This document shows positions 1-5,733 of a stretch of DNA of 7,767 nucleotides, one piece after another. How positions within the stretch are numbered: position 1 is the stretch's first letter; each line of letters begins with the position of its first letter. Both the position numbers and the translations under genes were made by a program. The notes beneath the pieces were generated by a model that was not told the origin of the DNA, did not search any database, and worked only from the letters and a program-made list of their open reading frames with translations. This stretch comes from an uncultured Prevotellaceae bacterium (lineage in GTDB: Bacteria > Bacteroidota > Bacteroidia > Bacteroidales > Muribaculaceae), in the NCBI GenBank assembly GCA_946055125.1, contig CAMGFF010000096.1:1-7767 (forward strand), written 5' to 3'.

Positions 1-1
1 G

Positions 2-982
2 GGCGACACTATCACTCATGTCGACGCGCCATGCAAGAGCGCGATTGAGGGATTTGAGGAGGTGAAGCCTATGGTTTTCGCTGGAGTATATCCTATTGAA
101 ACCGAGGACTTTGAGAACCTGCGCTCATCGCTGGAGAAGTTGCAGCTCAACGATGCGTCGCTCACGTTCCAGCCGGAGTCGTCGGTGGCACTGGGCTTTG
201 GCTTCCGCTGTGGCTTCCTTGGGCTGCTGCACATGGAGATAGTGCAGGAGCGACTGAGCCGAGAATTTAACATGGAGGTTATCACCACGGTGCCCAATGT
301 GTCGTACCGCATATACGACAAGAAGGGAGGAATGACTGAGGTACACAACCCGGCCGGACTTCCCGACCTGACGCTCATCGACCACATAGAGGAGCCTTAC
401 ATTCGCTCATCGATAATCACGCAGACCGACTACATAGGCCCGATAATGACGCTGTGCCTTGGCAAGCGCGGCGAGCTTGTGAAGCAGGAATATATATCGG
501 GCAACCGCATGGAGCTGATTTTCGACCTCCCGCTGGGTGAGATAGTGATCGATTTCTACGACAAGCTGAAGAGCATATCAAAGGGTTATGCCTCATTCGA
601 CTACCACATTCACGACTTCCGCGAGTCGAAGCTTGTGAAGCTCGACATTCTGCTCAATGGCGACCCTGTGGACGCGCTGAGTACGCTCACGCACTTCGAC
701 AATGCGGCATCGTTTGGCCGGCGCATGTGTGAGAAGCTGAAGGAGCTTATTCCGCGACAGCAGTTCGACATTGCCATTCAGGCTGCTATCGGCGCTAAGA
801 TTATAGCACGCGAGACGATAAAGGCAGTGCGCAAGGATGTGACAGCAAAGTGCTATGGAGGCGACGTGAGCCGCAAGCGCAAGCTGCTTGAGAAACAGAA
901 GGCCGGAAAGAAGCGCATGAAGCAGATAGGCTCGGTGGAGGTGCCGCAGAAGGCATTCCTTGCTGTGCTGAAGTTGGATTGA
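2..982 (+). CDS. lepA: Elongation factor 4 (LepA), C-terminal part, cut at left edge
   Basis: EF4 is a ribosome-binding translational GTPase related to EF-G that acts on stalled or paused ribosomes and in 30S biogenesis. The open frame runs from base 2 to a TGA at 980-982, giving 326 residues of a family usually near 600, so the GTPase domain and most of domain II lie outside. Visible in order: GDTITHV at the end of domain II, the EF-G III-like region starting EEVKPMVFAGVYP (about residues 19-31), the LepA-specific block GFGFRCGFLGLLHMEI (about 65-80), the EF-G V-like region starting near EPYIRSSI, and the LepA-only C-terminal domain with VTAKCYGGDVSRKRKLLEKQ and the terminal AFLAVLKLD. The GTG at 62 is internal, since the frame and homology continue upstream of it. 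The reading frame is intact to the normal family end. nhaA follows 66 bases later. Confidence 0.97.
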   Translation, partial: GDTITHVDAPCKSAIEGFEEVKPMVFAGVYPIETEDFENLRSSLEKLQLNDASLTFQPESSVALGFGFRCGFLGLLHMEIVQERLSREFNMEVITTVPNVSYRIYDKKGGMTEVHNPAGLPDLTLIDHIEEPYIRSSIITQTDYIGPIMTLCLGKRGELVKQEYISGNRMELIFDLPLGEIVIDFYDKLKSISKGYASFDYHIHDFRESKLVKLDILLNGDPVDALSTLTHFDNAASFGRRMCEKLKELIPRQQFDIAIQAAIGAKIIARETIKAVRKDVTAKCYGGDVSRKRKLLEKQKAGKKRMKQIGSVEVPQKAFLAVLKLD

Positions 983-1048
983 TGGGTTACGGGTTATGGG
1001 GCTCTTTGGTGGGAGGGGGGCTTTAAGGTAAAAATGATGTTTTAGGAT

Positions 1049-2392
1049 ATGTCGATATTTTATTCTACACGAAAGGCTATACAGAACCACGCAAGTAGTG
1101 GTAATGTGCTTATTGTGGCCACGGCGCTTGCTCTTGTTGTAGCCAATATTCCGGCAATAAGCCACTATTATAATTCGCTTTGGAACTATCATGTGTCGCT
1201 GCAGATAGGCGACTTCAACTTATTCAGCCACCATGGGCAGCCAATGACGCTGATGCAATTCATCAACGACGCTCTCATGGCGGTTTTCTTTTTTGCCATA
1301 GGCCTCGAAATTAAGCGCGAGGTGCTTGTGGGTGAGCTGGCTTCGGTGAAGCAGGCGTTGCTGCCAATAGTTGCCGCCTGTGGCGGAATGATAGTGCCGG
1401 TGCTCATCTTCAGCCACTTGGCTGCCGGCACCGACTACATAGGCGGCTCGGCGATACCTATGGCCACCGATATAGCCTTCTCGCTTGGCGTGCTTGCCAT
1501 GCTGGGCAAGCGTGTGCCCATATCGCTGAAGGTGTTTCTCACCACGCTTGCCGTGGTCGACGACATTGGCGGCATAATAGTGATTGCGCTGTTCTACACC
1601 ACATCCATCGAATTCCTGCTGCTGCTCTATGCCTTTGGGCTGCTTGTGCTGCTTGTGCTTGGTGCGGTGATGCGCATAAAGAGCAAGCTCTACTACATAA
1701 GCATAGGCATAGCGGTGTGGTTCTTGTTCCTCAACTCGGGCATACACCCAACCATAGCCGGAGTGCTTGTGGCATTCTGCATACCGGCCACACCGGTGAC
1801 CAACCTCAAGGTGTTCATTCGCGACATGCGCCGCTGCCTCATTCGCGTGACAATGCCGAGCGATGCACAGCTTGAGAACTCGAAGTTCATGCTCAGCAAG
1901 GAGCAGATGAACTGGTTCAAGCAGATAGAGTCGGCATCGGACAAGGCCATATCGCCGCTACAGGACCTTGAGGACACGCTGCACCCCATTGTGGATTACA
2001 TCATAGTTCCGCTCTTTGCCTTTGCCAATGCAGGAATATGCTTCAGCGGCATGGAGGTTTCGGCCTTATACAGTGGTGTGAGCCTTGCAATAATCTGTGG
2101 CTTGGTGCTTGGCAAGTGTGCCGGAATCTTCCTGTTCTCGTGGGCAACGATAAAGCTGAAACTGGCACCTATGCCCGAGTTCAGCAACTGGAAGATGCTT
2201 GCGTCGGTGTCGATGCTTGGAGGCATAGGCTTCACGGTGTCGCTTTTCATTGCCAACCTGTCGTTTGGCTCAATGGGAGCCGAGGGAGTGGAGCTGCTCA
2301 ACGACTCCAAGCTCGGAATCCTCGTAGGCTCGCTGCTCTCGGGCTTGCTGGGCTACTTCTTCCTCTCGGTGAGCCTGCCCAAGAAGCGGTGA
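1049..2392 (+). CDS. nhaA: Na+/H+ antiporter NhaA
   Basis: Inner-membrane antiporter that expels Na+ (or Li+) in exchange for protons, serving pH and sodium homeostasis. The 447-residue product carries the family signatures: FFFAIGLEIKREVLVGEL (80-97), ATDIAFSLG (139-147), LAVVDDIGG (167-175), LHPIVDYIIVPLFAFANAG (311-329) and GGIGFTVSLFIANL (391-404). By motif alignment, T140-D141, D171-D172 and K356 match E. coli T132-D133, D163-D164 and K300, the unwound-helix crossing, ion-binding pair and charge-balancing lysine, so it should be active. It is about 60 residues longer than the 388-residue E. coli protein; most of the excess is a hydrophilic loop at about 250-310 plus the C-terminal end. 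An in-frame TAG at 1043-1045 fixes the ATG at 1049. AGGA sits only one base upstream, which matters little in a phylum that rarely uses Shine-Dalgarno pairing. It may be cotranscribed with lepA. Confidence 0.97.
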   Translation: MSIFYSTRKAIQNHASSGNVLIVATALALVVANIPAISHYYNSLWNYHVSLQIGDFNLFSHHGQPMTLMQFINDALMAVFFFAIGLEIKREVLVGELASVKQALLPIVAACGGMIVPVLIFSHLAAGTDYIGGSAIPMATDIAFSLGVLAMLGKRVPISLKVFLTTLAVVDDIGGIIVIALFYTTSIEFLLLLYAFGLLVLLVLGAVMRIKSKLYYISIGIAVWFLFLNSGIHPTIAGVLVAFCIPATPVTNLKVFIRDMRRCLIRVTMPSDAQLENSKFMLSKEQMNWFKQIESASDKAISPLQDLEDTLHPIVDYIIVPLFAFANAGICFSGMEVSALYSGVSLAIICGLVLGKCAGIFLFSWATIKLKLAPMPEFSNWKMLASVSMLGGIGFTVSLFIANLSFGSMGAEGVELLNDSKLGILVGSLLSGLLGYFFLSVSLPKKR

Positions 2393-2398
2393 GCCTGC
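2367..2398. repeat. 12-bp direct repeat at the nhaA stop
   Basis: CGGTGAGCCTGC occurs at 2367-2378 and again at 2387-2398, 20 bases apart. The first copy is read within codons for S-V-S-L, while the second is read in another frame and supplies the final CGG and the TGA stop of nhaA. It looks like a decayed 20-base tandem duplication, though chance similarity in a GC-biased coding region is possible. Confidence 0.6.
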
Positions 2399-3657
2399 TA
2401 TTCAAAGCGCACCGACTTCGATGGCTCAATCGATGAGATAATCATTGATGGAGCAAGCAGGGTGAGATAGGAAACAACAATCACGCCCAGGTTGAGGGCG
2501 AGGATGTAGAGCCAATTGATTTCGATGGGGACATAGGGAATGTAGTAGCTCTCGGCGTCGAGCTTCAAGAAGTGGAAATGCTGCTGGAGCATGGCGAATG
2601 CTATTCCCAGTGCGTTGCCATAGATGAGCGACTTGAAGATGAGCTTCTGCGTGAGATATATGAACAGGCGGCGTGTGGCTCCATTGGTGGCTCCGAGCGT
2701 CTTGAGGATTCCTATCATGTTGATTCGCTCGAGCACAATCATGAGCAGACCGGCAATGAGGGTGAATGCCGAGACCACCGTCATGAGCACGATGATGATA
2801 ACCACGTTCATGTCGAGGAGGTCGAGCCAGGCGAAATAGGCGATGTTGTTGTGGTGGGTGTCGGTCACGGAGTAGAGAATTGGTGATTCCTTTTCCACGG
2901 CAGCCTTTGAGAGAAGGCGGTAGACGTCGTAGGCGCAAGAGGAGAGGTTGTCGAGGTCGCGGGAGTTGATGCCCACATATGTGCCGGTGTGCTTATCCCA
3001 GCCATTCACGCCCTGAATGGCAGCGATGTTGCCGAGGATATAGGCATTGTCGAATTCGTCGAAATCGGTGGAGAAAATGCCCACAATCGAGGAGCGGCGC
3101 ACGCGCACGCGGTCGTCGATGAAATAGGTTAATACCCTGTCGCCCACGGCGAGGCGAAGCTGTGAGGCCACCTTCTGCGACACGATAACCTCGCCGGCAG
3201 CCGCCGAGTCGGCAACAACAGGCACGCGGCCCTCGGTGAGGCAATGCTCGAAGTAGCTCCAAGAGAAACAGCTATCCACGCCGCGATACATTATGCCCTT
3301 GAAGTCGTTGGGAGTCTTGAGAATGGCAGGCTTCTCGGCGATGAGGCTCACCGAGCGCAGATCGTGGGCGAGAGCACTATGTGCGAGCAGCGGCATCACG
3401 TCGCGCGAATCCACAGTAGAATAATTGGAGCCATTCACCGTCACGGCCGAGTTGGCGACCTTAATGTGGGAGTCGAGGTTATAGATTTTATTAGAGATTT
3501 CGCTTTTGAAGCCGCACACAATGGTGATAGAGAGAATCATCACCACGATAGCAAGCACCATCCCCACCACGGCGATAGTGAGATTGGGGGCAGCCGAGCG
3601 GTTATCATCGGAGCCGCTGAGCTTGAGCCGGCGGGCAATAAAGAGTTCGAATCGCAT
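2398..3657 (-). CDS. ABC transporter permease, LolC/LolE (FtsX-like) family
   Basis: Probable inner-membrane subunit of a lipoprotein-releasing or MacB-like ABC machine, which uses a separate ATPase (LolD type) to lift lipoproteins from the outer leaflet of the inner membrane. The 419 residues show the family layout: a short cytoplasmic N-terminus MRFELFIARRLKL, membrane segment 1 (about 25-48), a periplasmic domain of about 230 residues (50-280) and three closing membrane segments (about 281-307, 336-358, 381-405). The loop ERINMIGILKTLGATNGATRRLF (310-332), where FtsX-type permeases contact their ATPase, is intact, and the protein ends SIEPSKSVRFE, typical of Bacteroidetes members. A GTG start at 3708 would add 17 residues, but a consensus -7 box lies inside that extension, so ATG 3657 is preferred (ATG 3666 is possible). 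No ATPase or second permease gene is adjacent. LolE versus LolC cannot be settled here, so no symbol is given. Confidence 0.9.
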   Translation of the reverse strand: MRFELFIARRLKLSGSDDNRSAAPNLTIAVVGMVLAIVVMILSITIVCGFKSEISNKIYNLDSHIKVANSAVTVNGSNYSTVDSRDVMPLLAHSALAHDLRSVSLIAEKPAILKTPNDFKGIMYRGVDSCFSWSYFEHCLTEGRVPVVADSAAAGEVIVSQKVASQLRLAVGDRVLTYFIDDRVRVRRSSIVGIFSTDFDEFDNAYILGNIAAIQGVNGWDKHTGTYVGINSRDLDNLSSCAYDVYRLLSKAAVEKESPILYSVTDTHHNNIAYFAWLDLLDMNVVIIIVLMTVVSAFTLIAGLLMIVLERINMIGILKTLGATNGATRRLFIYLTQKLIFKSLIYGNALGIAFAMLQQHFHFLKLDAESYYIPYVPIEINWLYILALNLGVIVVSYLTLLAPSMIISSIEPSKSVRFE

Positions 3658-3678
3658 GATTGTCATTAAATGTTTGTA

Positions 3679-3686
3679 CAAATGTA
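3679..3686 (-). promoter_or_regulatory. Promoter -7 element of the LolC/E-type permease
   Basis: The minus strand reads TACATTTG, an exact match to the Bacteroides TAnnTTTG box, 21 bases before the ATG at 3657. No good TTTG is seen 19-21 bases upstream, so the -33 part is weak. Transcription would start near 3670-3674, giving a leader of about 15 bases. An upstream GTG at 3708 would then not be transcribed. Confidence 0.55.
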
Positions 3687-3761
3687 CATATAATCCGCGA
3701 GATTTCACATTGGCACGGTGAAGAAATTTTCTATGGAGCCGGGGTTGTGCAGATAGAGCAC

Positions 3762-3807
3762 AAAAGAGGGCGTGTCAATTACTTTTTTGTGACACGCCCT
3801 CTCTTTT
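3762..3807 (-). terminator. Intrinsic terminator after the DJ-1/PfpI gene
   Basis: A perfect 13-bp stem pairs 3765-3777 (AGAGGGCGTGTCA) with 3790-3802 (TGACACGCCCTCT) across a 12-base loop. On the minus strand it begins 34 bases past the TGA of the DJ-1-type gene and is followed by TTTTG; on the plus strand it is followed by C then TTTT. It can therefore stop transcription in both directions, and it insulates the permease promoter from its upstream neighbour. Confidence 0.85.
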
Positions 3808-3836
3808 ATGTGGTGTGGATGATAGATTATTGGAAA

Positions 3837-4412
3837 TCAGAAGAAGAATGGCTGAGGGGTGGAATATAGGAGCATACCCTCGGCCACGGTGCGCGAGGCA
3901 TCCTCGCCCTTGCTCTTTGCCACAATAGCGAGGCCGAAAGCCGTTGCGGCAGCCGGGCCATTGGCGGTGATAACGTTGCCTGCCACAGCCACAGGCTTCT
4001 CGCTTAGCTTAGAGTTTCCAAGAGCATTCTCAAAGCCGGGATAGCAGGTGGCCTGCTTGTCGTCGAGAATACCCAGTGGAGCAAGCACCACAGCCGGAGA
4101 AGCGCAGATAGCGGCAATCTTTCCCCCCTTTGCGTTATGAGCCTTGAGGAGGTCGCAGAGCTCGGCCTTAGCGGCAAGATTAGTTGCGCCGGGCATACCG
4201 CCGGGGAGAATGAGCCACTCGGCAGCCGAGAAGTCGGTGTCGGCAAAAACAGAGTCGGCCTCCACGGGAATGCCGTGAGCGCCGGCAACCAGGGTGCAAT
4301 CGGAGATAGAAACGGTGACAATATTCATATCGGCGCGGCGCATGATGTCAACCACAGATAAAGCCTCTATTTCCTCGAAACCATCGGCCAGAAAAAGAAA
4401 CGACGTGTTCAT
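3837..4412 (-). CDS. DJ-1/PfpI (YajL/ThiJ-like) family protein
   Basis: Small cytoplasmic protein of the DJ-1/PfpI superfamily, whose members are linked to oxidative-stress protection, chaperone activity and glyoxalase or deglycase activity (the last disputed). The 191 residues show the class I amidotransferase-like fold: N-terminal MNTSFLFLADGFEEIEALSV, LPGGMPGATNL (69-79), the nucleophile elbow AAICASPAVV (100-109) with the conserved reactive cysteine C103, and the C-terminal GNVITANGPAAATAFGLAIV. E16 matches DJ-1 E18, which hydrogen-bonds the cysteine. The length is normal for the DJ-1/YajL branch. The frame is open up to an ATG at 4502, adding 30 residues, but those are not family-like and would cover the promoter, so ATG 4412 is chosen. 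Older databases often call such genes thiJ or thiazole monophosphate biosynthesis, which is not supported. It is transcribed alone, away from apbE, and ends at a strong terminator. Confidence 0.93.
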   Translation of the reverse strand: MNTSFLFLADGFEEIEALSVVDIMRRADMNIVTVSISDCTLVAGAHGIPVEADSVFADTDFSAAEWLILPGGMPGATNLAAKAELCDLLKAHNAKGGKIAAICASPAVVLAPLGILDDKQATCYPGFENALGNSKLSEKPVAVAGNVITANGPAAATAFGLAIVAKSKGEDASRTVAEGMLLYSTPQPFFF

Positions 4413-4499
4413 AGTTGAGAATGTTATTAAATAGTTAATTGGGTTAATAAAATGTAGGGTTTTAACACGGATTGTCCGACAAATCATCAAACAACATTG

Positions 4500-4530
4500 C
4501 AAATATAGTGCAAGGCGAGCGCAATGGCAA
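4500..4530 (-). promoter_or_regulatory. Proximal promoter of the DJ-1/PfpI gene, in repeat copy A
   Basis: On the minus strand TTGC (4530-4527), a 19-base spacer and TATATTTG (4507-4500) match the Bacteroides sigma-70-type consensus, with the -7 box exact. The start point would fall near 4490-4495, giving a leader of about 80 bases before ATG 4412. Most of the promoter lies inside the 44-base repeat at 4505-4548. Confidence 0.7.
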
Positions 4531-4579
4531 GAAAAAACGGAAGTTTTTTCATTGGCATTGCCGAGCCGCCGCCTATATT
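4502..4579. repeat. Long imperfect inverted repeat around copy A
   Basis: The inner stem pairs 4521-4538 with 4543-4561 around a GGAA loop: 17 base pairs with one G-G mismatch (4527/4555) and one bulged A (4551). Further out, GGCG (4514-4517) can pair with CGCC (4567-4570), and AATATAG (4502-4508) with CTATATT (4573-4579). The whole 78-base segment is thus a near-symmetrical foldback with two internal loops. Copy B lacks a matching right arm. Confidence 0.75.
4505..4548. repeat. 44-bp direct repeat, copy A
   Basis: This copy begins ATAGTGCAAGGCGAGC and ends in a GTTTTT run. It matches 4588-4631 at 42 of 44 positions, differing at 4520 (C against T) and 4542 (A against T). Similarity continues about 9 bases to the left with one indel (ATTGCAAAT against ATTGAAAG). 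It carries most of a minus-strand promoter, and its right half forms a hairpin with 4543-4561. From memory, similar AGTGCAAGGCGAG strings recur between genes in Bacteroidales, but I could not check this. Confidence 0.9.
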
Positions 4580-4582
4580 ATT

Positions 4583-4613
4583 GAAAGATAGTGCAAGGCG
4601 AGTGCAATGGCAA
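4583..4613 (-). promoter_or_regulatory. Possible distal promoter of the DJ-1/PfpI gene, in repeat copy B
   Basis: On the minus strand TTGC (4613-4610), a 19-base spacer and TATCTTTC (4590-4583) repeat the copy A arrangement 83 bases upstream. The last base of the -7 box is C rather than G. A transcript from here would run through the hairpin at 4521-4561 before reaching the gene. Activity is less certain than for copy A. Confidence 0.45.
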
Positions 4614-4631
4614 GAAAAAACGGATGTTTTT
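4588..4631. repeat. 44-bp direct repeat, copy B
   Basis: Second copy of the 4505-4548 repeat, 83 bases downstream and 42/44 identical. Its right end (GTTTTT, then G) supplies the TTTG -33 box of the plus-strand apbE promoter, so the same unit faces a minus-strand promoter one way and contributes to a plus-strand promoter the other way. The hairpin is much weaker here, with about 6 bp of A-T-rich stem (AAAAAC/GTTTTT). Confidence 0.9.
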
Positions 4632-4659
4632 GTTATGTTATGGAATTTTTGTACATTTG
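4629..4659 (+). promoter_or_regulatory. Promoter of apbE
   Basis: TTTG at 4629-4632, a 19-base spacer and TACATTTG at 4652-4659 give an exact Bacteroides-type promoter. Transcription would start near 4665-4668, giving a leader of about 28 bases before the ATG at 4695. It is divergent from the two minus-strand promoters of the DJ-1/PfpI gene. Confidence 0.8.
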
Positions 4660-4694
4660 CGACAATAATGCAAACATGATTCTTTTGACAGGAG

Positions 4695-5714
4695 ATGAAG
4701 ATTGAACGAAGATATGTGATGGTGGTGGTTGCGGCGTTGGCCGTGGCTTCGATGATGGTGGCCAGGAGCTGCCGAGGTGAGGTGCGCAATTGTGCCGGTG
4801 TGGTGTGGGCCACGGAGTATCACATCACCTACGAGAGCCGTGTGCCGCTCGACGACTCGGTGCAGGCTGTGCTGCGCCGGGTGGATGAGAGTGCGTCGAA
4901 GTATAACCCAAAATCGGTGATTTCGCTGATTAATGCCGGCATCGACTCGGTGGCCGACGGCACTGTGCAGCGGCTCTATGTGAAGTCGCGCGAGGTGTGG
5001 GAGGCTTCGCAGGGGGCTTTCGACCCCACGGTGTCGCCGCTTGCCAATGTATGGGGATATGGGCTGAAGACGGGTGAGAAGCCCGACAGTGCGACGATTG
5101 ACAGCATTCGAGCCTTTGTGGGTATGGGGCGCACCGCGCTGGTGAATGGCGTGATAAGAAAGGAGGACAGCCGCACTACATTCGACTTCAACTCAATAGC
5201 CAAGGGCCTTGCGTGCGATGAGGTGGGGCGCATGCTTGAGCGCAACGGTGTGGAAAATTACATTGTGGAGATTGGCGGAGAGATAGCGTGCGCGGGGCGT
5301 AATCCTCGTGGCGAGCAGTGGAGAGTGTCGATCGACGCACCGGTGGAGAGTGCCGACTCGGTGATTCATGAATCGGCACTGGTGATTGCGACCGATGGCG
5401 GAGGCATAGCCACATCGGGCAACTACCGCAACTACAAGATAGTTGATGGCCGAAAGACGGCTCACACCATTAATCCTGCCACCGGCTACCCGGAGCTTAC
5501 CAACTTGCTAAGTGCCACCATTGTGGCCCGCGACTGCATCACAGCCGACGCATATGCCACGGCGTGCATGGTGATGGGAGTGGAGCGCACCAAGGAGCTG
5601 CTTGGTGGCAGCGATGAGATTGCGGTGATGATAATGTATGCCGGCGGCGAAGGCGATGACACAAAAATAGCGACATGGTGCAATGCCGCTTTTTCTGCCT
5701 TGATACAAAAATAA
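4695..5714 (+). CDS. apbE: FAD:protein FMN transferase (ApbE), probably membrane-anchored
   Basis: ApbE splits FAD and attaches FMN to a Thr or Ser of target proteins, such as NqrB/C, RnfG/D or FMN-binding-domain proteins, on the outer face of the inner membrane. The 339 residues begin with positive charges (K2, R5, R6) and a hydrophobic stretch (8-23), followed by ARSC with C26: a signal or anchor with a poor lipobox. Family motifs: GAFDPTVSPL..VWGYG (107-123), DFNSIAKGLACDEV (164-177), VEIGGEIACAG (191-201), ATSGNYRNY (239-247), HTINPATGYP (257-266) and TADAYATACMVMG (283-295), where D285 and T289 match the magnesium-binding residues. ATG 4695 is preferred over ATG 4719 because it supplies the basic n-region; AGGAG directly abuts it, too close for normal ribosome pairing. 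No Nqr or Rnf genes are in view, so its target is unknown. It has its own promoter and converges on rng. Confidence 0.94.
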   Translation: MKIERRYVMVVVAALAVASMMVARSCRGEVRNCAGVVWATEYHITYESRVPLDDSVQAVLRRVDESASKYNPKSVISLINAGIDSVADGTVQRLYVKSREVWEASQGAFDPTVSPLANVWGYGLKTGEKPDSATIDSIRAFVGMGRTALVNGVIRKEDSRTTFDFNSIAKGLACDEVGRMLERNGVENYIVEIGGEIACAGRNPRGEQWRVSIDAPVESADSVIHESALVIATDGGGIATSGNYRNYKIVDGRKTAHTINPATGYPELTNLLSATIVARDCITADAYATACMVMGVERTKELLGGSDEIAVMIMYAGGEGDDTKIATWCNAAFSALIQK

Positions 5715-5733
5715 AAAAAGTGTGGGGTGGGGG

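Noticed and set aside
1005..1036. TTTG, 20 bases, TAAAAATG as an nhaA promoter
   Set aside because: The -7 box fails at two conserved T positions, and the start point would almost coincide with the ATG at 1049.
593..1192. 199-codon open frame on the minus strand across the lepA end and nhaA start
   Set aside because: It lies antisense to two well-identified genes, has no recognisable sequence and spans their intergenic gap; a codon-bias shadow.
4449..4456. TACATTTT on the minus strand as another promoter for the DJ-1/PfpI gene
   Set aside because: It has one mismatch to the -7 consensus, and the nearest TTTG is about 23 bases away; the copy A promoter is much better.
4413..4502. 30-residue N-terminal extension of the DJ-1/PfpI protein
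   Set aside because: Its ATG overlaps a consensus -7 box, its residues do not resemble the family, and the normal family start is at 4412.
4668..4705. Overlapping micro-frames (3 and 9 codons) just before and across the apbE start
   Set aside because: Very short, with no supporting signal beyond ATGs in a short leader; translational coupling is possible but unsupported.
5715..5733. Shared terminator between the apbE and rng stops
   Set aside because: There is an A/T run (a T tract on the minus strand), but I could not build a convincing stem in the 19 bases or immediate flanks.
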